Positions 34,165 to 43,854 of a DNA stretch of 64,000 bases are shown here, piece after piece. Below the pieces are notes generated by a model. That model did no database searches. It was not told where the DNA came from and saw only the letters and a program-made list of their open reading frames with translations. Each line of letters opens with the position of its first letter. Within the stretch, counting starts at the first letter, position 1. The translations under genes were made by a program, and so were the position numbers. Origin of the DNA: Arsenophonus sp052174115 (GTDB taxonomy: Bacteria > Pseudomonadota > Gammaproteobacteria > Enterobacterales > Enterobacteriaceae); assembly GCA_052174115.1 (NCBI GenBank), contig JBQMRX010000001.1:744001-808000 (forward strand), given 5' to 3'.

Positions 34165-35141
34165 TTACTGAATAAATGATGAGTATCATTAATTATTATA
34201 TTTATTTAATAATTATATTCTTTAATAATTATTAATTAATACATTTATTTTGATAGATATATTATGATTTTTATCGAACTTATTTCTACTGCTATTTTAA
34301 TATTTAATTTTTATTATATTTCAATATTTAAATTTATTTTTAATAAAATATAAATATTACTTTTAATTAATTAAATTTTAATATAGTAAAATTATTTATT
34401 TATATCACTCAATAAATTAATTTTTTAAAAAAAATAAAAGTTAAAAATTTTTCAAAAATATTAATTAATTAGCATTATAAATACAATTAGCAATACATAT
34501 TATTTATTATTAAAATTTATAATTCGTAGCAAAAAATAATAAAAAAATTATTAAAACTATACAATGACATAAATATTAAAACATAAAACTATAAAGTAAC
34601 TTAATGCTTTTATTTTTATAAAAATTATAAAAAGCAAATTTATTATTATAAAAAATTAAGTAAGAAATTATAATAAATATTTTAATTAAACTAATTAAGT
34701 TTTCTTATTTCAATAAAATTTACTTAAAAAATATTTTAGATAAAGCGAATTGATTAATTTTTATTACTTTTTATTATCTTGTTATAAGAAATTCACCTCA
34801 TATTTATTTATAATATAATAATAATATTAATTAAATTATAAAAGAATTATATATTTTTATATTATAATAAACTTCCAAACAAATAATATAATAAGATTAA
34901 ATTATAATATATTATTATTTCATTAATCATATATTATAATTTATGCATCCCTATTGAATAACAAATCAAATTATTAAATTAACCTTGATAAAATATTTTT
35001 TAATCTTTATTTTTATTAAAAAATAAAGATTAAAAAATAATCTTTTATATTAATAATTAAATAATATTATTTTAATATAAATAATAATAAGAAATTTAAT
35101 TAAATTTAAACTACTGATTTTTATTTTAATAAAATAATAAA
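34165..35141. other. Gap at former degS position
   Basis: About 1 kb. A short plus-strand frame from ATG 34264 (MIFIELISTAILIF) has the place and loosely the look of a DegS N-terminal anchor, too weak to call. A 20-base-arm hairpin lies at 34995-35038 behind murA. Nothing else seen. Confidence 0.4.
34995..35038 (-). terminator. Hairpin behind murA
   Basis: ATTTTTTAATCTTTATTTT (from 34995) pairs with its complement ending at 35038 around a loop of about five. On the minus strand it lies about 105 bases past the murA stop and is followed by an AT-rich run; likely the end of the mla-murA transcript. Confidence 0.5.
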
Positions 35142-36407
35142 CTATATTTTATTATTAGTAATACGTTTTATATTTGCTCCTAAACTATGTAATTTTTCTT
35201 CTATTCTCTCATATCCCCTATCTATATGATAAATTCGATTAATAATTGTTTTTCCTTTTGCAATACAACCAGCAAGTACTAAACTAGCAGATGCTCGTAA
35301 ATCCGTAGCCATTACTTGAGCACCAATAAGTTGTTTAACGCCATAACAAAAAACTGTATTTCCTTCTATTTCTGCATGTGCTCCCATACGAATTAACTCT
35401 GGGATATGCATAAAACGATTCTCAAAAATAGTTTCTGTTATTGTGCTAACACCTTTAGCTACTAAATTAAGTAAACTAAATTGTGCCTGCATATCCGTTG
35501 GAAAACCTGGATGTGGTTCTGTCCTTATAGTTACTGCCTTTGGTCGTTTACCATGCATATCAAGATAAATCCAATTTTCACCAATTTCAATTTCTGCACC
35601 AGTTTCACGTAATTTAGTTAATACTGCATTTAATGTAGCTTGTTTAGTATTACGACAAATAATTTTTCCTTTAGAGATAGCAGCTGCAACAAGAAAAGTT
35701 CCTGTTTCAATGCGATCAGGTAGAATTTGATAAATACTACCACCTAAACATTTTACTCCATTAATAATAATTTTATCTGTACTTGCGCCTGTGATCTTTG
35801 CTCCTAATGAATTTAAAAAGTTAGCTGTATCTTCAACTTCAGGTTCACGAGCTGCATTTTTAATAACTGTTTTTCCTTTTGCCAATGTTGCAGCTGTCAT
35901 AATAGACACAGTTGCACCAACACTAATTTTTTTCATAATAATATTTGCGCCTTGTAAACGACCATTAACCGATGCTTTAATATAGCCTTCATTTAAAGTA
36001 ATTTTAGCGCCAAGTTGCTCAAATCCAGTGATATGTAAATCAACTGGACGTGTGCCAATCGCACAACCTCCTGGTAAAGATACTTGACATTGACCAAAAC
36101 GAGCAAGTAACGGAGCTAAAGCCCAAATAGATGCGCGCATCTTTTTTACTAATTCATAAGGAACACAAAATTTATTAATACCACTTGCATCAACAAAAAC
36201 AGATCCATTACGTTTAACTTTAGTACCTAATTGATTAATTAATTTAATTGTCGTATCAATATCCTTTAATTTTGGAATATTTTGTAATTCAACAGGTTCT
36301 TCTGCTAATAATGACGCAAACAATATTGGTAAGGCTGCATTTTTTGCACCAGAAATAAAAACCTCTCCAATTAAACGAGTTGGCCCCTTTAATAGAAATA
36401 TGTCCAT
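35142..36407 (-). CDS. murA: UDP-N-acetylglucosamine 1-carboxyvinyltransferase
   Basis: First committed step of peptidoglycan synthesis: transfers enolpyruvate from PEP to UDP-GlcNAc in the cytoplasm. 421 residues, EPSP-synthase fold. Lys22 (SGAKNAALP) and the fosfomycin-reactive active-site Cys115 (LPGGCAIGTRPVDLH) are both present, as are the C-terminal DLRASASLVLAG and RIYHIDRGYERIEEKL. Start MDIFLLKGPTRL agrees with the family. At the end of the mla operon as in E. coli, but ibaG, which should lie between mlaB and murA, is missing. Shows that a peptidoglycan wall is still made. Confidence 0.97.
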   Translation of the reverse strand: MDIFLLKGPTRLIGEVFISGAKNAALPILFASLLAEEPVELQNIPKLKDIDTTIKLINQLGTKVKRNGSVFVDASGINKFCVPYELVKKMRASIWALAPLLARFGQCQVSLPGGCAIGTRPVDLHITGFEQLGAKITLNEGYIKASVNGRLQGANIIMKKISVGATVSIMTAATLAKGKTVIKNAAREPEVEDTANFLNSLGAKITGASTDKIIINGVKCLGGSIYQILPDRIETGTFLVAAAISKGKIICRNTKQATLNAVLTKLRETGAEIEIGENWIYLDMHGKRPKAVTIRTEPHPGFPTDMQAQFSLLNLVAKGVSTITETIFENRFMHIPELIRMGAHAEIEGNTVFCYGVKQLIGAQVMATDLRASASLVLAGCIAKGKTIINRIYHIDRGYERIEEKLHSLGANIKRITNNKI

Positions 36408-36860
36408 TAAGAAACTCTCTACAAGTAATACTAAATATATTTTAATATAAAATATTTTAATTTTAAAAGTTAATAGTTTTAAAATTTTTTATTAATTTAT
36501 CTACTAATATAAACTTTAATTAATAATAAATAAATAAAAATAAAATTATCTATAATTTATTTTATTATTTTTATATAAATAATTTTTTGTTAATAAAACA
36601 TATTAATAATATTAATCATTTTATTAATCGTAATTATTTAAAAATTAAATAATTTTAATTCATTTAATTAAAATTTATTATTATAATAATACTTACTTTA
36701 TTTTATATAAAATATATAATTTAATTTACTTTAAATATTTAAAATAAAACACTTTAATTAATTTAATTATCTTTTATAATATAAAAAATATTTTTATAAA
36801 AACATTTATAAAAAATATTATATTTAAATATAAATATATTTAAGATTTAAAATTATTAAA
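36408..36860 (-). other. Gap at former ibaG position
   Basis: 453 bases between mlaB and murA where E. coli has ibaG. Almost pure A+T; no IbaG segment recognised in any minus-strand frame. Imperfect AT inverted repeats only. Confidence 0.45.
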
Positions 36861-37145
36861 TTAATTTATGAAATTTTCAAGCTTATAAAGCTTAATAAGT
36901 GTTTTAAAGCGCTTACTAATACCATTAAATATCAATTTATTCTCTAATTGTTGTTCTGATTTTAATCTAACAAACATAGCAAGTCCGGTAGAATCAATAT
37001 GATATAATTTAGAAATATTTATTATATTAATACCTTTAAGTATTTTATTTCTATGTTGCCAAAAAACAATTAAAGTATCATGATCAAGTTTACCTTTTAA
37101 AATTAATGTTTGATCAATCTTCTCCCAACTTAAAATAGGTATCAT
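36861..37145 (-). CDS. mlaB: MlaB, STAS-domain subunit of the Mla transporter
   Basis: Cytoplasmic STAS protein that binds the ATPase MlaF and is needed for MlaFEDB complex activity. 94 residues. The STAS core is visible: WEKIDQTLILKGKLDHDTL, INISKLYHIDSTGLAMFVRL with the conserved DSTGLA turn around the Ser/Thr of the family. Its start overlaps the mlaC stop by four bases (ATGA type), a sign of translational coupling. Diverged but full length against 97 in E. coli. Confidence 0.88.
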   Translation of the reverse strand: MIPILSWEKIDQTLILKGKLDHDTLIVFWQHRNKILKGINIINISKLYHIDSTGLAMFVRLKSEQQLENKLIFNGISKRFKTLIKLYKLENFIN

Positions 37146-37774
37146 AATTTTTTGTTTTCAATAGTAATAGGATTTTTTGCATTATTAATTAGATTTTGTG
37201 TTAAACCATCAATACCTTTAGTACGTAAAATATTAAGCCATTCATTTTGTTTAGTTGTAATTAGACTAACACCCTCAGTAATAATATCATAAAATTGCCA
37301 GTAATTTGTTTTACTATTTTTACGCCACTGAAAATCAATACGAATAGGTAATCTTCTTTCTAAATCTGTAATAGTTATTCGAATAAGAATAATATTCTTA
37401 TCTTTTATAGGTTGCTCTGGTGAGATTTTATATTGTTGGTTATGATACATTGTTAAAATTTCTCCATAAGTTTTCTCTAAATACCCTTTAATTGCCTGAA
37501 AATAAGCCTCTAATTGTAGAGGCGTTGCGTTATTATAATAAGTTCCTAAAACTAATGCTCCTACATACTTAACTTGTACATAAGGCATAAGTTCTTCACG
37601 AATAATCTTTCGTAAAAAATCTGGATTTTTCCTGATAATATGTTGTTCATTTTTTAATCGTTTAAAAGTTCTATTAGTTATCTCTTCCATTATTTTATAT
37701 GGATTATTTTGATGTATTGACATAGAAAGCGGAGTAACTATTAATAAAACAATTATTAATAAGCATTTAAACAT
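37142..37774 (-). CDS. mlaC: MlaC, periplasmic phospholipid shuttle
   Basis: Carries phospholipid between the outer-membrane MlaA complex and the inner-membrane MlaFEDB. N-terminal signal peptide (MFKCLLIIVLLIVTPLSMS). Tgt2/MlaC domain with NPYKIMEEITNRTFKRLK, the EELMPYVQVKYVGALVLG segment and YDIITEGVSLITTKQNEW near the end. 210 residues against 211 in E. coli. Fourth gene of mlaFEDCB. Confidence 0.93.
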   Translation of the reverse strand: MFKCLLIIVLLIVTPLSMSIHQNNPYKIMEEITNRTFKRLKNEQHIIRKNPDFLRKIIREELMPYVQVKYVGALVLGTYYNNATPLQLEAYFQAIKGYLEKTYGEILTMYHNQQYKISPEQPIKDKNIILIRITITDLERRLPIRIDFQWRKNSKTNYWQFYDIITEGVSLITTKQNEWLNILRTKGIDGLTQNLINNAKNPITIENKKL

Positions 37775-37828
37775 AAATATGATTCCATTTTTGTTATCTT
37801 AGATCATTTATCATACTTCTGTAAAAGA

Positions 37829-38344
37829 TCATTTTATTATTTTCTTAGCAATAATTTTTTTATTTGAATGATTGTGTTCATCATTTTTATATAAAAAGTG
37901 CCCAATTAAGTCCTCCAATATTATAGCTGGTTTAGTATCTTCAATACGCCCACCATCTTTAAGAAAATTAACTCCAATACTTGGATCATAAAATCCAAGA
38001 TGAAGTGCTAAAAATTGTTCACCTAATAATCCAGTAGTAAGTATAGACAATGAACTGTTATCAGGAATATTGTCATATTGACTAAAAATTGCTAATGTAA
38101 GTTGTGAATTATAAGTTTTTTTATCTAAAATAATATTAACTATTTGACCAACAACTACACCGCCTATCTTTACTGGAGAATTTATTTTTAATCCACCTAC
38201 ATTAGTAAAAAAAGCAGTAATTTTATAAGTTGATTGATTATTAAATGATTTTATATCTATAACTCTTAAAAATAAAAAAGTAATCGCAGATAAAGAGATC
38301 AAAATAAATAATCCAACTAAAATTTCATTTTTTTTACTTTGCAT
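37829..38344 (-). CDS. mlaD: MlaD, MCE-domain subunit of the Mla transporter
   Basis: Inner-membrane anchored protein forming the hexameric ring through which phospholipid passes. One N-terminal membrane helix (EILVGLFILISLSAITFLFLR), then an MCE domain with the typical FTNVGGLKINSPVKIGGVVVGQ and LSILTTGLLGEQFLALHLG. 171 residues, a little shorter than the 183 of E. coli; the loss is in the C-terminal tail. Starts three bases after mlaE ends. Confidence 0.95.
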   Translation of the reverse strand: MQSKKNEILVGLFILISLSAITFLFLRVIDIKSFNNQSTYKITAFFTNVGGLKINSPVKIGGVVVGQIVNIILDKKTYNSQLTLAIFSQYDNIPDNSSLSILTTGLLGEQFLALHLGFYDPSIGVNFLKDGGRIEDTKPAIILEDLIGHFLYKNDEHNHSNKKIIAKKIIK

Positions 38345-38347
38345 AAA

Positions 38348-39133
38348 TTAATCCTTAAACATCAATGCAGTAAGCATAAAATTTAAACAAAATACAACTA
38401 ATGATGAATAAACAACAGTTTTTGTTGTTGCACTACTAATTCCTTCTGATGTTGGGATTGCATCATAACCATTAAATAAAGATATCCAGATAATTATAAA
38501 AGCAAATATAATATTTTTAATAAAAAAAATGACAATATCCTTTTCTAACTCAACAGAAGATTGTATCGATGACCAAAAAAAACTATTATCAATTCCTTTC
38601 CAGTTTACACCTATTACAGCACTACTAAATATGCTCATTGCGACAAATATTAGTGCTAATAATGGCATACTAATTAAACCTGCCCAAAAACGTGGTGCGA
38701 TAATACGACGTAATGGATCAATAGCCATCATTTCTAAACTAGAAATTTGCTCTGTTGCTTTCATTAATCCTATTTCTGCTGTTAATGCAGAACCTGCTCT
38801 ACCAGCAAATAAAAGTGCGGTTATTACTGGACCAAATTCTCTTAATAAAGAAAGAGTTACCATTACACCAAGACTAGATTCGATTTTAAATGTGGTTAAT
38901 ATTAAATATCCTTGTAACCCAAGAACCATACCAACAAATAATCCTGATATAATAATAATTAATAAAGATAATACACCTATATTGTAGAATTGTTTTATTA
39001 ATAATGGCAACTGTATTAAAAATTTAGATTTACCAAATAAAACCCAAAATAATAAATAACCTGCACGACCGAATGTCGCCACTATAGTTATCGACCGATG
39101 GCCTAATGCAGCTAATATATTAATTAATATCAT
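38348..39133 (-). CDS. mlaE: MlaE, permease of the Mla transporter
   Basis: Inner-membrane permease (MlaE/YrbE family) of the retrograde phospholipid ABC system. About five to six hydrophobic segments; the family block LREFGPVITALLFAGRAGSALTAEIG (split here as EFGPVITALLFAGRAG and SALTAEIGLMKATEQI) and MAIDPLRRIIAPRFWAG are present. 261 residues, as in E. coli. Six bases after mlaF. Confidence 0.95.
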   Translation of the reverse strand: MILINILAALGHRSITIVATFGRAGYLLFWVLFGKSKFLIQLPLLIKQFYNIGVLSLLIIIISGLFVGMVLGLQGYLILTTFKIESSLGVMVTLSLLREFGPVITALLFAGRAGSALTAEIGLMKATEQISSLEMMAIDPLRRIIAPRFWAGLISMPLLALIFVAMSIFSSAVIGVNWKGIDNSFFWSSIQSSVELEKDIVIFFIKNIIFAFIIIWISLFNGYDAIPTSEGISSATTKTVVYSSLVVFCLNFMLTALMFKD

Positions 39134-39139
39134 TTTCGA

Positions 39140-39943
39140 TTACCTTAATAAATCTGCTACATAGTTTTTTGATGAAAAATTAAATGGTATTGAACTATCA
39201 GTTATACCATTAAGAAATTGTTTAACAAAAACATCATTATTTTCGTATAATTCTTTTGCTGTACCCTCAGCAATTATATTTTGCTTTGCAATAATATAAG
39301 CTTTATTTGCTATGCTTAACACTTCTTGAATATCGTGAGAAACAATAACACAAGTAATATTTAATGCATAATGAAGTTCATCAATAAGCTTAACTAAAAT
39401 TTTCATTGTCATTGGATCTTGTCCAACAAAAGGCTCATCAAATAAAATTAATTGTTGATCAAGAGCAATAGCGCGTGCTATTGCTGCTCGACGAGCCATA
39501 CCTCCTGATAATTGACTTGGCATAAGATTAGCTGAACATCTTAATCCAACAGTTTCTAGTTTCATTTTAACTACTGTTCGAATAATTTTTTCTGATAAAA
39601 TAGTATGTCTACGTAATGGAAAAGCAACGTTATCAAAAACGTTCATATCAGTAAATAAACCATTAGACTGAAATAACATACTCATTTTTTTACGAGTGCT
39701 ATAAAGTTCTACGCGTGATAATGTTGAAATATTAATGCCATCAAATAAAATTTCTCCTTTATTTGGTCGTAATTGCCCGCCAATTAAACGTAGTAAAGTT
39801 GTTTTTCCAATACCTGATGACCCCATAATTACCGTAATTTTTCCTCTTGGAATTATTAAATTTATATCAGTAAAAATTGGCCGTTGATTAAGAATAAAAG
39901 ACATATTTTTTATTTTTATGATATTATTCGATTTTTTTTTCAT
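39140..39943 (-). CDS. mlaF: MlaF, ATPase of the Mla transporter
   Basis: ABC ATPase driving MlaFEDB. Walker A GSSGIGKTT, Q-loop MLFQSNGLFTDMNV, signature LSGGMARRAAIARA, Walker B LILFDEPFVGQDP, H-loop IVSHDIQE. 267 residues against 269. The coding sequence opens with a run of nine A just after the ATG, the sort of tract prone to slippage. No clear ribosome binding site. First gene of mlaFEDCB-murA; divergent from kdsD. Confidence 0.96.
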   Translation of the reverse strand: MKKKSNNIIKIKNMSFILNQRPIFTDINLIIPRGKITVIMGSSGIGKTTLLRLIGGQLRPNKGEILFDGINISTLSRVELYSTRKKMSMLFQSNGLFTDMNVFDNVAFPLRRHTILSEKIIRTVVKMKLETVGLRCSANLMPSQLSGGMARRAAIARAIALDQQLILFDEPFVGQDPMTMKILVKLIDELHYALNITCVIVSHDIQEVLSIANKAYIIAKQNIIAEGTAKELYENNDVFVKQFLNGITDSSIPFNFSSKNYVADLLR

Positions 39944-40259
39944 GATTATAATAACATTTTATCTAATTATTATTTAAGTATATTTACTTAAAATATGATT
40001 TTTTTTAAATAAAATCATTATATATTCTTTATTATTAAGTATTATTTCTTATTTTACTTTTATTTATTATATCATCAGAATAAAATAAATAAATTCTCAA
40101 ATCCAATTATAGTAAATAATGATATTATTTTAATAATATACATACAGAATAATATATTTATTGATGATTTTAATACAAAATAAATAATATGAAAAATAGC
40201 CTTATTAAATGTTTATTAACTAATATAATTAAATTACTTATATAAATTAGGATATAGAA
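39944..40259. other. Divergent gap mlaF / kdsD (former yrbG)
   Basis: 316 bases. E. coli has yrbG here ahead of kdsD; no trace seen. It must hold the promoters for both operons but many AT hexamers fit, so I do not name one. kdsD has AGGAT nine bases before its ATG. Confidence 0.4.
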
Positions 40260-41228
40260 ATGTCTGAAATTAATTTTCAAAAAATAGCAAAAAAAGTATT
40301 GGAGATTGAACTTAATGGACTTAACAATCTACAGCAATATATTAATAATGATTTTAAAGAAGCTTGTGAGTTAATCTTAAAATGTACTGGAAAAGTTGTT
40401 GTTATGGGGATGGGAAAATCAGGTCATATTGGTCGTAAAATTGCAGCTACATTAGCTAGTACAGGAACACCTGCATTTTTTGTGCATCCAGGAGAAGCAA
40501 GTCATGGTGACTTAGGCATGATTAGTAATAAAGATATTGTTTTAGCTATTTCTAATTCTGGTGAATCAAATGAAATATTAGCATTAATCCCGATCTTAAA
40601 ACGACAAGATATCTCTTTAATTTATATGACAAAAAATCCTGCTAGTACTATGGGTAAAGCAGCAGATATTCATCTTTGTATAAAAGTACCAAAAGAAGCT
40701 TGTCCATTAGGGTTAGCGCCAACAACAAGTACAACAGCAATGCTTGTTATGGGAGATGCTATTGCTGTTGCTTTACTTGAAGCTCGTGGTTTTACTGCTG
40801 AAGATTTTGCTCTTTCTCATCCAGGCGGCACATTAGGACGAAAACTTTTATTGAAAGTAAGTGATTTAATGCATACAGGAAAAAATATTCCTAATGTTAC
40901 AAAACAAGCAACATTACAACAAGCATTAGTAGAAATTACTTGTAAAAAATTAGGTATGGTTGTGATTTGTAATGAAAAAATGCAAATTGAAGGTATTTTT
41001 ACTGATGGTGATTTACGGCGGGTCTTTGCGATGAATATCGACTTAAATAATACTAAAATTGCTGATGTAATGACAGTTGGTGGAATTAGAATAAAATCAG
41101 ATATGTTAGCAATTGATTCATTAAATTTAATGCAACAATACCATATTACTTCATTATTAGTTGAAAAAACAAATACACTTGTTGGTGTTATTCATTTACA
41201 TGATCTTTTACAAGTTGGTATCATATAA
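40260..41228 (+). CDS. kdsD: Arabinose-5-phosphate isomerase
   Basis: Turns ribulose 5-phosphate into arabinose 5-phosphate, the first step towards Kdo of LPS. SIS domain (about 40-180) with VVVMGMGKSGHIGRKIAATLASTGTP, HPGEASHGDLGM and SNSGESNEI, followed by two CBS domains (about 205-320) containing GIFTDGDLRRVF and LHDLLQVG. 322 residues against 328. First gene of the kdsD-kdsC-lptC-lptA-lptB cluster; kdsC begins 20 bases after its stop. Confidence 0.96.
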   Translation: MSEINFQKIAKKVLEIELNGLNNLQQYINNDFKEACELILKCTGKVVVMGMGKSGHIGRKIAATLASTGTPAFFVHPGEASHGDLGMISNKDIVLAISNSGESNEILALIPILKRQDISLIYMTKNPASTMGKAADIHLCIKVPKEACPLGLAPTTSTTAMLVMGDAIAVALLEARGFTAEDFALSHPGGTLGRKLLLKVSDLMHTGKNIPNVTKQATLQQALVEITCKKLGMVVICNEKMQIEGIFTDGDLRRVFAMNIDLNNTKIADVMTVGGIRIKSDMLAIDSLNLMQQYHITSLLVEKTNTLVGVIHLHDLLQVGII

Positions 41229-41247
41229 TTACTTAGATGGAAGATTC

Positions 41248-42399
41248 ATGAATGATTATAAAAAAATAAAAACCTATTATGACAAAGTAGAACAACATAT
41301 TTTTGAAAAAGCACGTTTAATAAAATTACTAATTTGTGATGTTGATGGTGTCATGACAGATAGTTTAGTTTATATTGGGAATAATGGTGAGGAATTAAAA
41401 GCATTTAATGTAAAGGATGGTTACGGTATTCGTTCTTTATTGGCTTCTAAAATTGAAGTTGCTATTATTACAGGTAGTAAAGCTAAATTATTGGAAGATA
41501 GAGCTAAAACACTTGGTATTAGTTATTTTTATCAAGGACAACTTGAAAAAAAAATACCTTATAATAAGCTAATAACTCAATTAAAACTTCAACCTCAACA
41601 GATTGCTTATATTGGTGATGATTTAATTGATTGGCCTGTTATGTCACAGATAGGACTCTCAATTGCTGTAGCTGATGCGCATTCAATATTATTAAATAAT
41701 GCAGATTATGTTACATATCAAAAAGGAGGTAAAGGTGCTGTACGTGAAATTTGTGATTTAATTCTAATTGCTCAGGGCAAAATAAAAGTGCCAAAAGTTT
41801 ATAAAAATAGACGAAATAAAACGATAATGAAAAAAGTTAAAATTTACATTAATATTATATTAATAATAATTGTTTTAGTGCTTATTGGTATAAATTTAAC
41901 TAATTTTAATCAAGCAAAAACACTTGCTATTATTGATATTGATAATAGTCAACCAAATTCTAAAACTGGAAAAGCTATTACTCATGTTTATACTCCAACA
42001 GGTAAATTAATTTATAAATTAATAATGGATGAAATGCATCAATTTTCTAAAAATAAAACTAATTGGTTTATTAATCCAGTATTAATGACTTATGAAACAA
42101 AAAATATTCCTACTTGGGTAATACGTGCTAATAAAGCTAAATTAACTAATGATAATATGCTTTATTTATATGGTAATGTTCAAGTGAATAGTTTAAATCC
42201 AAATTCAGATTTACAACAAATTTTAACAGAAAATGCTATTATTAATTTAATTACCAAAGATGTTTCATCTAATAGTAAAGTTACAATAATTGGTATTGGT
42301 TTAAGATCAGTAGGTATGAAAATGTATGGTAATATAAGAACTTACACTGCAGAGTTAATTAAAGATGTTAAAACTTATTATGAAATTAAAAATAACTAA
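41248..42399 (+). CDS. kdsC-lptC: KdsC-LptC fusion: Kdo-8-phosphate phosphatase joined to LPS export protein
   Basis: One unbroken frame holds two proteins that are separate in E. coli. Residues 1-193 are KdsC, the HAD phosphatase that makes Kdo: LICDVDGVMTD with nucleophile Asp31, ITGSKAK, and YIGDDLIDWPVM. Residues 194-383 are LptC, the bitopic inner-membrane part of the LPS bridge: an N-terminal helix (IYINIILIIIVLVLIGINL) then the beta-jellyroll periplasmic domain. The kdsC stop is missing; the joint reads NRRNKTIMKKVKI. An ATG at 41827 marks the old LptC start, with no good Shine-Dalgarno. LptC is N-in, so KdsC would stay cytoplasmic. Start at 41248 is backed by GGAAG. Internal initiation at 41827 could still make free LptC. 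Confidence 0.88.
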   Translation: MNDYKKIKTYYDKVEQHIFEKARLIKLLICDVDGVMTDSLVYIGNNGEELKAFNVKDGYGIRSLLASKIEVAIITGSKAKLLEDRAKTLGISYFYQGQLEKKIPYNKLITQLKLQPQQIAYIGDDLIDWPVMSQIGLSIAVADAHSILLNNADYVTYQKGGKGAVREICDLILIAQGKIKVPKVYKNRRNKTIMKKVKIYINIILIIIVLVLIGINLTNFNQAKTLAIIDIDNSQPNSKTGKAITHVYTPTGKLIYKLIMDEMHQFSKNKTNWFINPVLMTYETKNIPTWVIRANKAKLTNDNMLYLYGNVQVNSLNPNSDLQQILTENAIINLITKDVSSNSKVTIIGIGLRSVGMKMYGNIRTYTAELIKDVKTYYEIKNN

Positions 42400-42949
42400 A
42401 TATCTCCAAAAAAATGACAAAAAAATATTGCTAAAAAAGATCTTTATTAATATATTATTTATTATCTTAATATTTATATTAAGCTTACCAGTATTAGCAC
42501 TGAAAACTGACTCTAAACAACCAATTCAAATTAATTCAGTTAAACAATCCATTGATTTAGAAAAAAATATTACTACATTTACAGAAAATATTGTAATAAA
42601 ACAAGGAACTATAGATGTTCGAGCTTATAAAGTTGTTGTTACTCGTCCAAACGGTGATAGAAAAAAAATGATCGTTGAAGCCTATGGCACACCAGTCACT
42701 TTCTATCAATTACAAGATGATGGTAAATCCATAAAAGGTTACAGTAATAAATTATGTTATGAAATAGAGAAAAAAATGATTATTTTAACTGGTAATGCTT
42801 ATCTTGAACAACTAAATAATAATATTAAAAGCGATAGAATTACTTATTTAATTCAAAACCAAAAAATGGAAGCTTTTAGTGATAATAAGAAACGAGGAGT
42901 AACAAGTATATTCTTACCTTCTCAATTTAATTATAAGAAAAATTCTTAA
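42380..42949 (+). CDS. lptA: LptA, periplasmic LPS bridge protein
   Basis: Polymerises into the periplasmic bridge that carries LPS from LptC to LptD. OstA/LptA domain with KQPIQINSVKQSIDLEKN, TFTENIVIKQGTIDVRAYKV, VTRPNGD and LTGNAYLEQLNNNIKSDRI. I start it at ATG 42380 (MKLKITKYLQ), which matches the family; its first 20 bases overlap the end of lptC, as the genes do in E. coli. Long signal peptide with a basic stretch, a strong hydrophobic core and likely cleavage after LPVLA. 189 residues; the C-terminal tail is shorter than in E. coli. Confidence 0.92.
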   Translation: MKLKITKYLQKNDKKILLKKIFINILFIILIFILSLPVLALKTDSKQPIQINSVKQSIDLEKNITTFTENIVIKQGTIDVRAYKVVVTRPNGDRKKMIVEAYGTPVTFYQLQDDGKSIKGYSNKLCYEIEKKMIILTGNAYLEQLNNNIKSDRITYLIQNQKMEAFSDNKKRGVTSIFLPSQFNYKKNS

Positions 42950-42993
42950 CATAAAAATATAAATAATAAAACAACAGAAAAGTAAATAATAAA

Positions 42994-43719
42994 ATGTCTA
43001 AACTAACCGCAAAACATTTAAAAAAAACATATAAAAATCATAAAATTGTTAAAGATGTTAGTTTAGAGATAAATTCAGGTGAAATTATTGGTTTACTAGG
43101 ACCAAATGGCGCAGGTAAAACAACAACTTTTTATATGTTAGTTGGTATTATTTCTCCTGATGCTGGAAAAATTACTATTGATGATAAAGATATTAGTTTA
43201 CTACCTTTTCATGAACGGGCTCGGCGAGGAATAGGTTATTTGCCACAAGAAGCTTCAATATTTCGTCGCTTAAATGTTTACGATAATTTAATGGCAATAT
43301 TAGAAATTCGTAAGGATTTAACTTTTAAAGAAAAACAAGAACGTGCTGAACAATTGATGGAAGAATTTAATATTATTAATTTGAAAAATAATCTTGGTCA
43401 ATCACTTTCTGGTGGAGAACGTCGGAGAGTTGAAATAGCAAGAGCATTAGCGGCTAATCCTAAATTTATTCTTTTAGATGAACCTTTTGCTGGCGTTGAT
43501 CCAATTTCAGTATTAGATATAAAAGAAATAATTCAACACTTAAAAAATTATGGTTTAGGGATATTAATAACTGATCATAATGTAAGAGAGACATTAGATG
43601 TTTGTGAATGTGCTTATATTGTAAATCAAGGTAATCTTATAGCTCATGGAGTTCCTAAAATAATTTTAGAAAATGAACAAGTTAGACGCGTTTATTTAGG
43701 AGAAAATTTTCGACTTTAA
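42994..43719 (+). CDS. lptB: LptB, ATPase of the LPS exporter
   Basis: ABC ATPase powering LptB2FG, which extracts LPS from the inner membrane. 241 residues, as in E. coli. Walker A GPNGAGKTTT, Q-loop GYLPQEASIFRRL, signature LSGGERRRVEIARAL, Walker B FILLDEPFAGVDP, H-loop ITDHNVRETL. 44 bases after lptA. The genes that follow in E. coli (rpoN, hpf, ptsN) are lost; a 23-pair hairpin lies 86 bases downstream. Confidence 0.97.
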   Translation: MSKLTAKHLKKTYKNHKIVKDVSLEINSGEIIGLLGPNGAGKTTTFYMLVGIISPDAGKITIDDKDISLLPFHERARRGIGYLPQEASIFRRLNVYDNLMAILEIRKDLTFKEKQERAEQLMEEFNIINLKNNLGQSLSGGERRRVEIARALAANPKFILLDEPFAGVDPISVLDIKEIIQHLKNYGLGILITDHNVRETLDVCECAYIVNQGNLIAHGVPKIILENEQVRRVYLGENFRL

Positions 43720-43805
43720 GAGTAATTTATTAAAGTTGATATTTTTATATTATTAAAAGTATTCAATGTTAAAATTTTAATATAAAATTTAAAAAGATCT
43801 TTAAA

Positions 43806-43854
43806 CTAAATCCTCTATTTATAAAAATATCATTTTTATAAATAGAGGATTTAG
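43806..43854 (+). terminator. Hairpin behind lptB
   Basis: 23-base arms pair perfectly (CTAAATCCTCTATTTATAAA and so on) around a three-base loop. Contains a CCTC/GAGG core, rare in this DNA. Next bases are TAATAAGAT, so no real U-tract. Likely ends the kdsD-lptB transcript. Confidence 0.6.

Noticed and set aside
34264..34353. Short frame MIFIELISTAILIF after degQ as a degS N-terminus
   Set aside because: Right place, but hydrophobic AT-rich codons match any membrane anchor.
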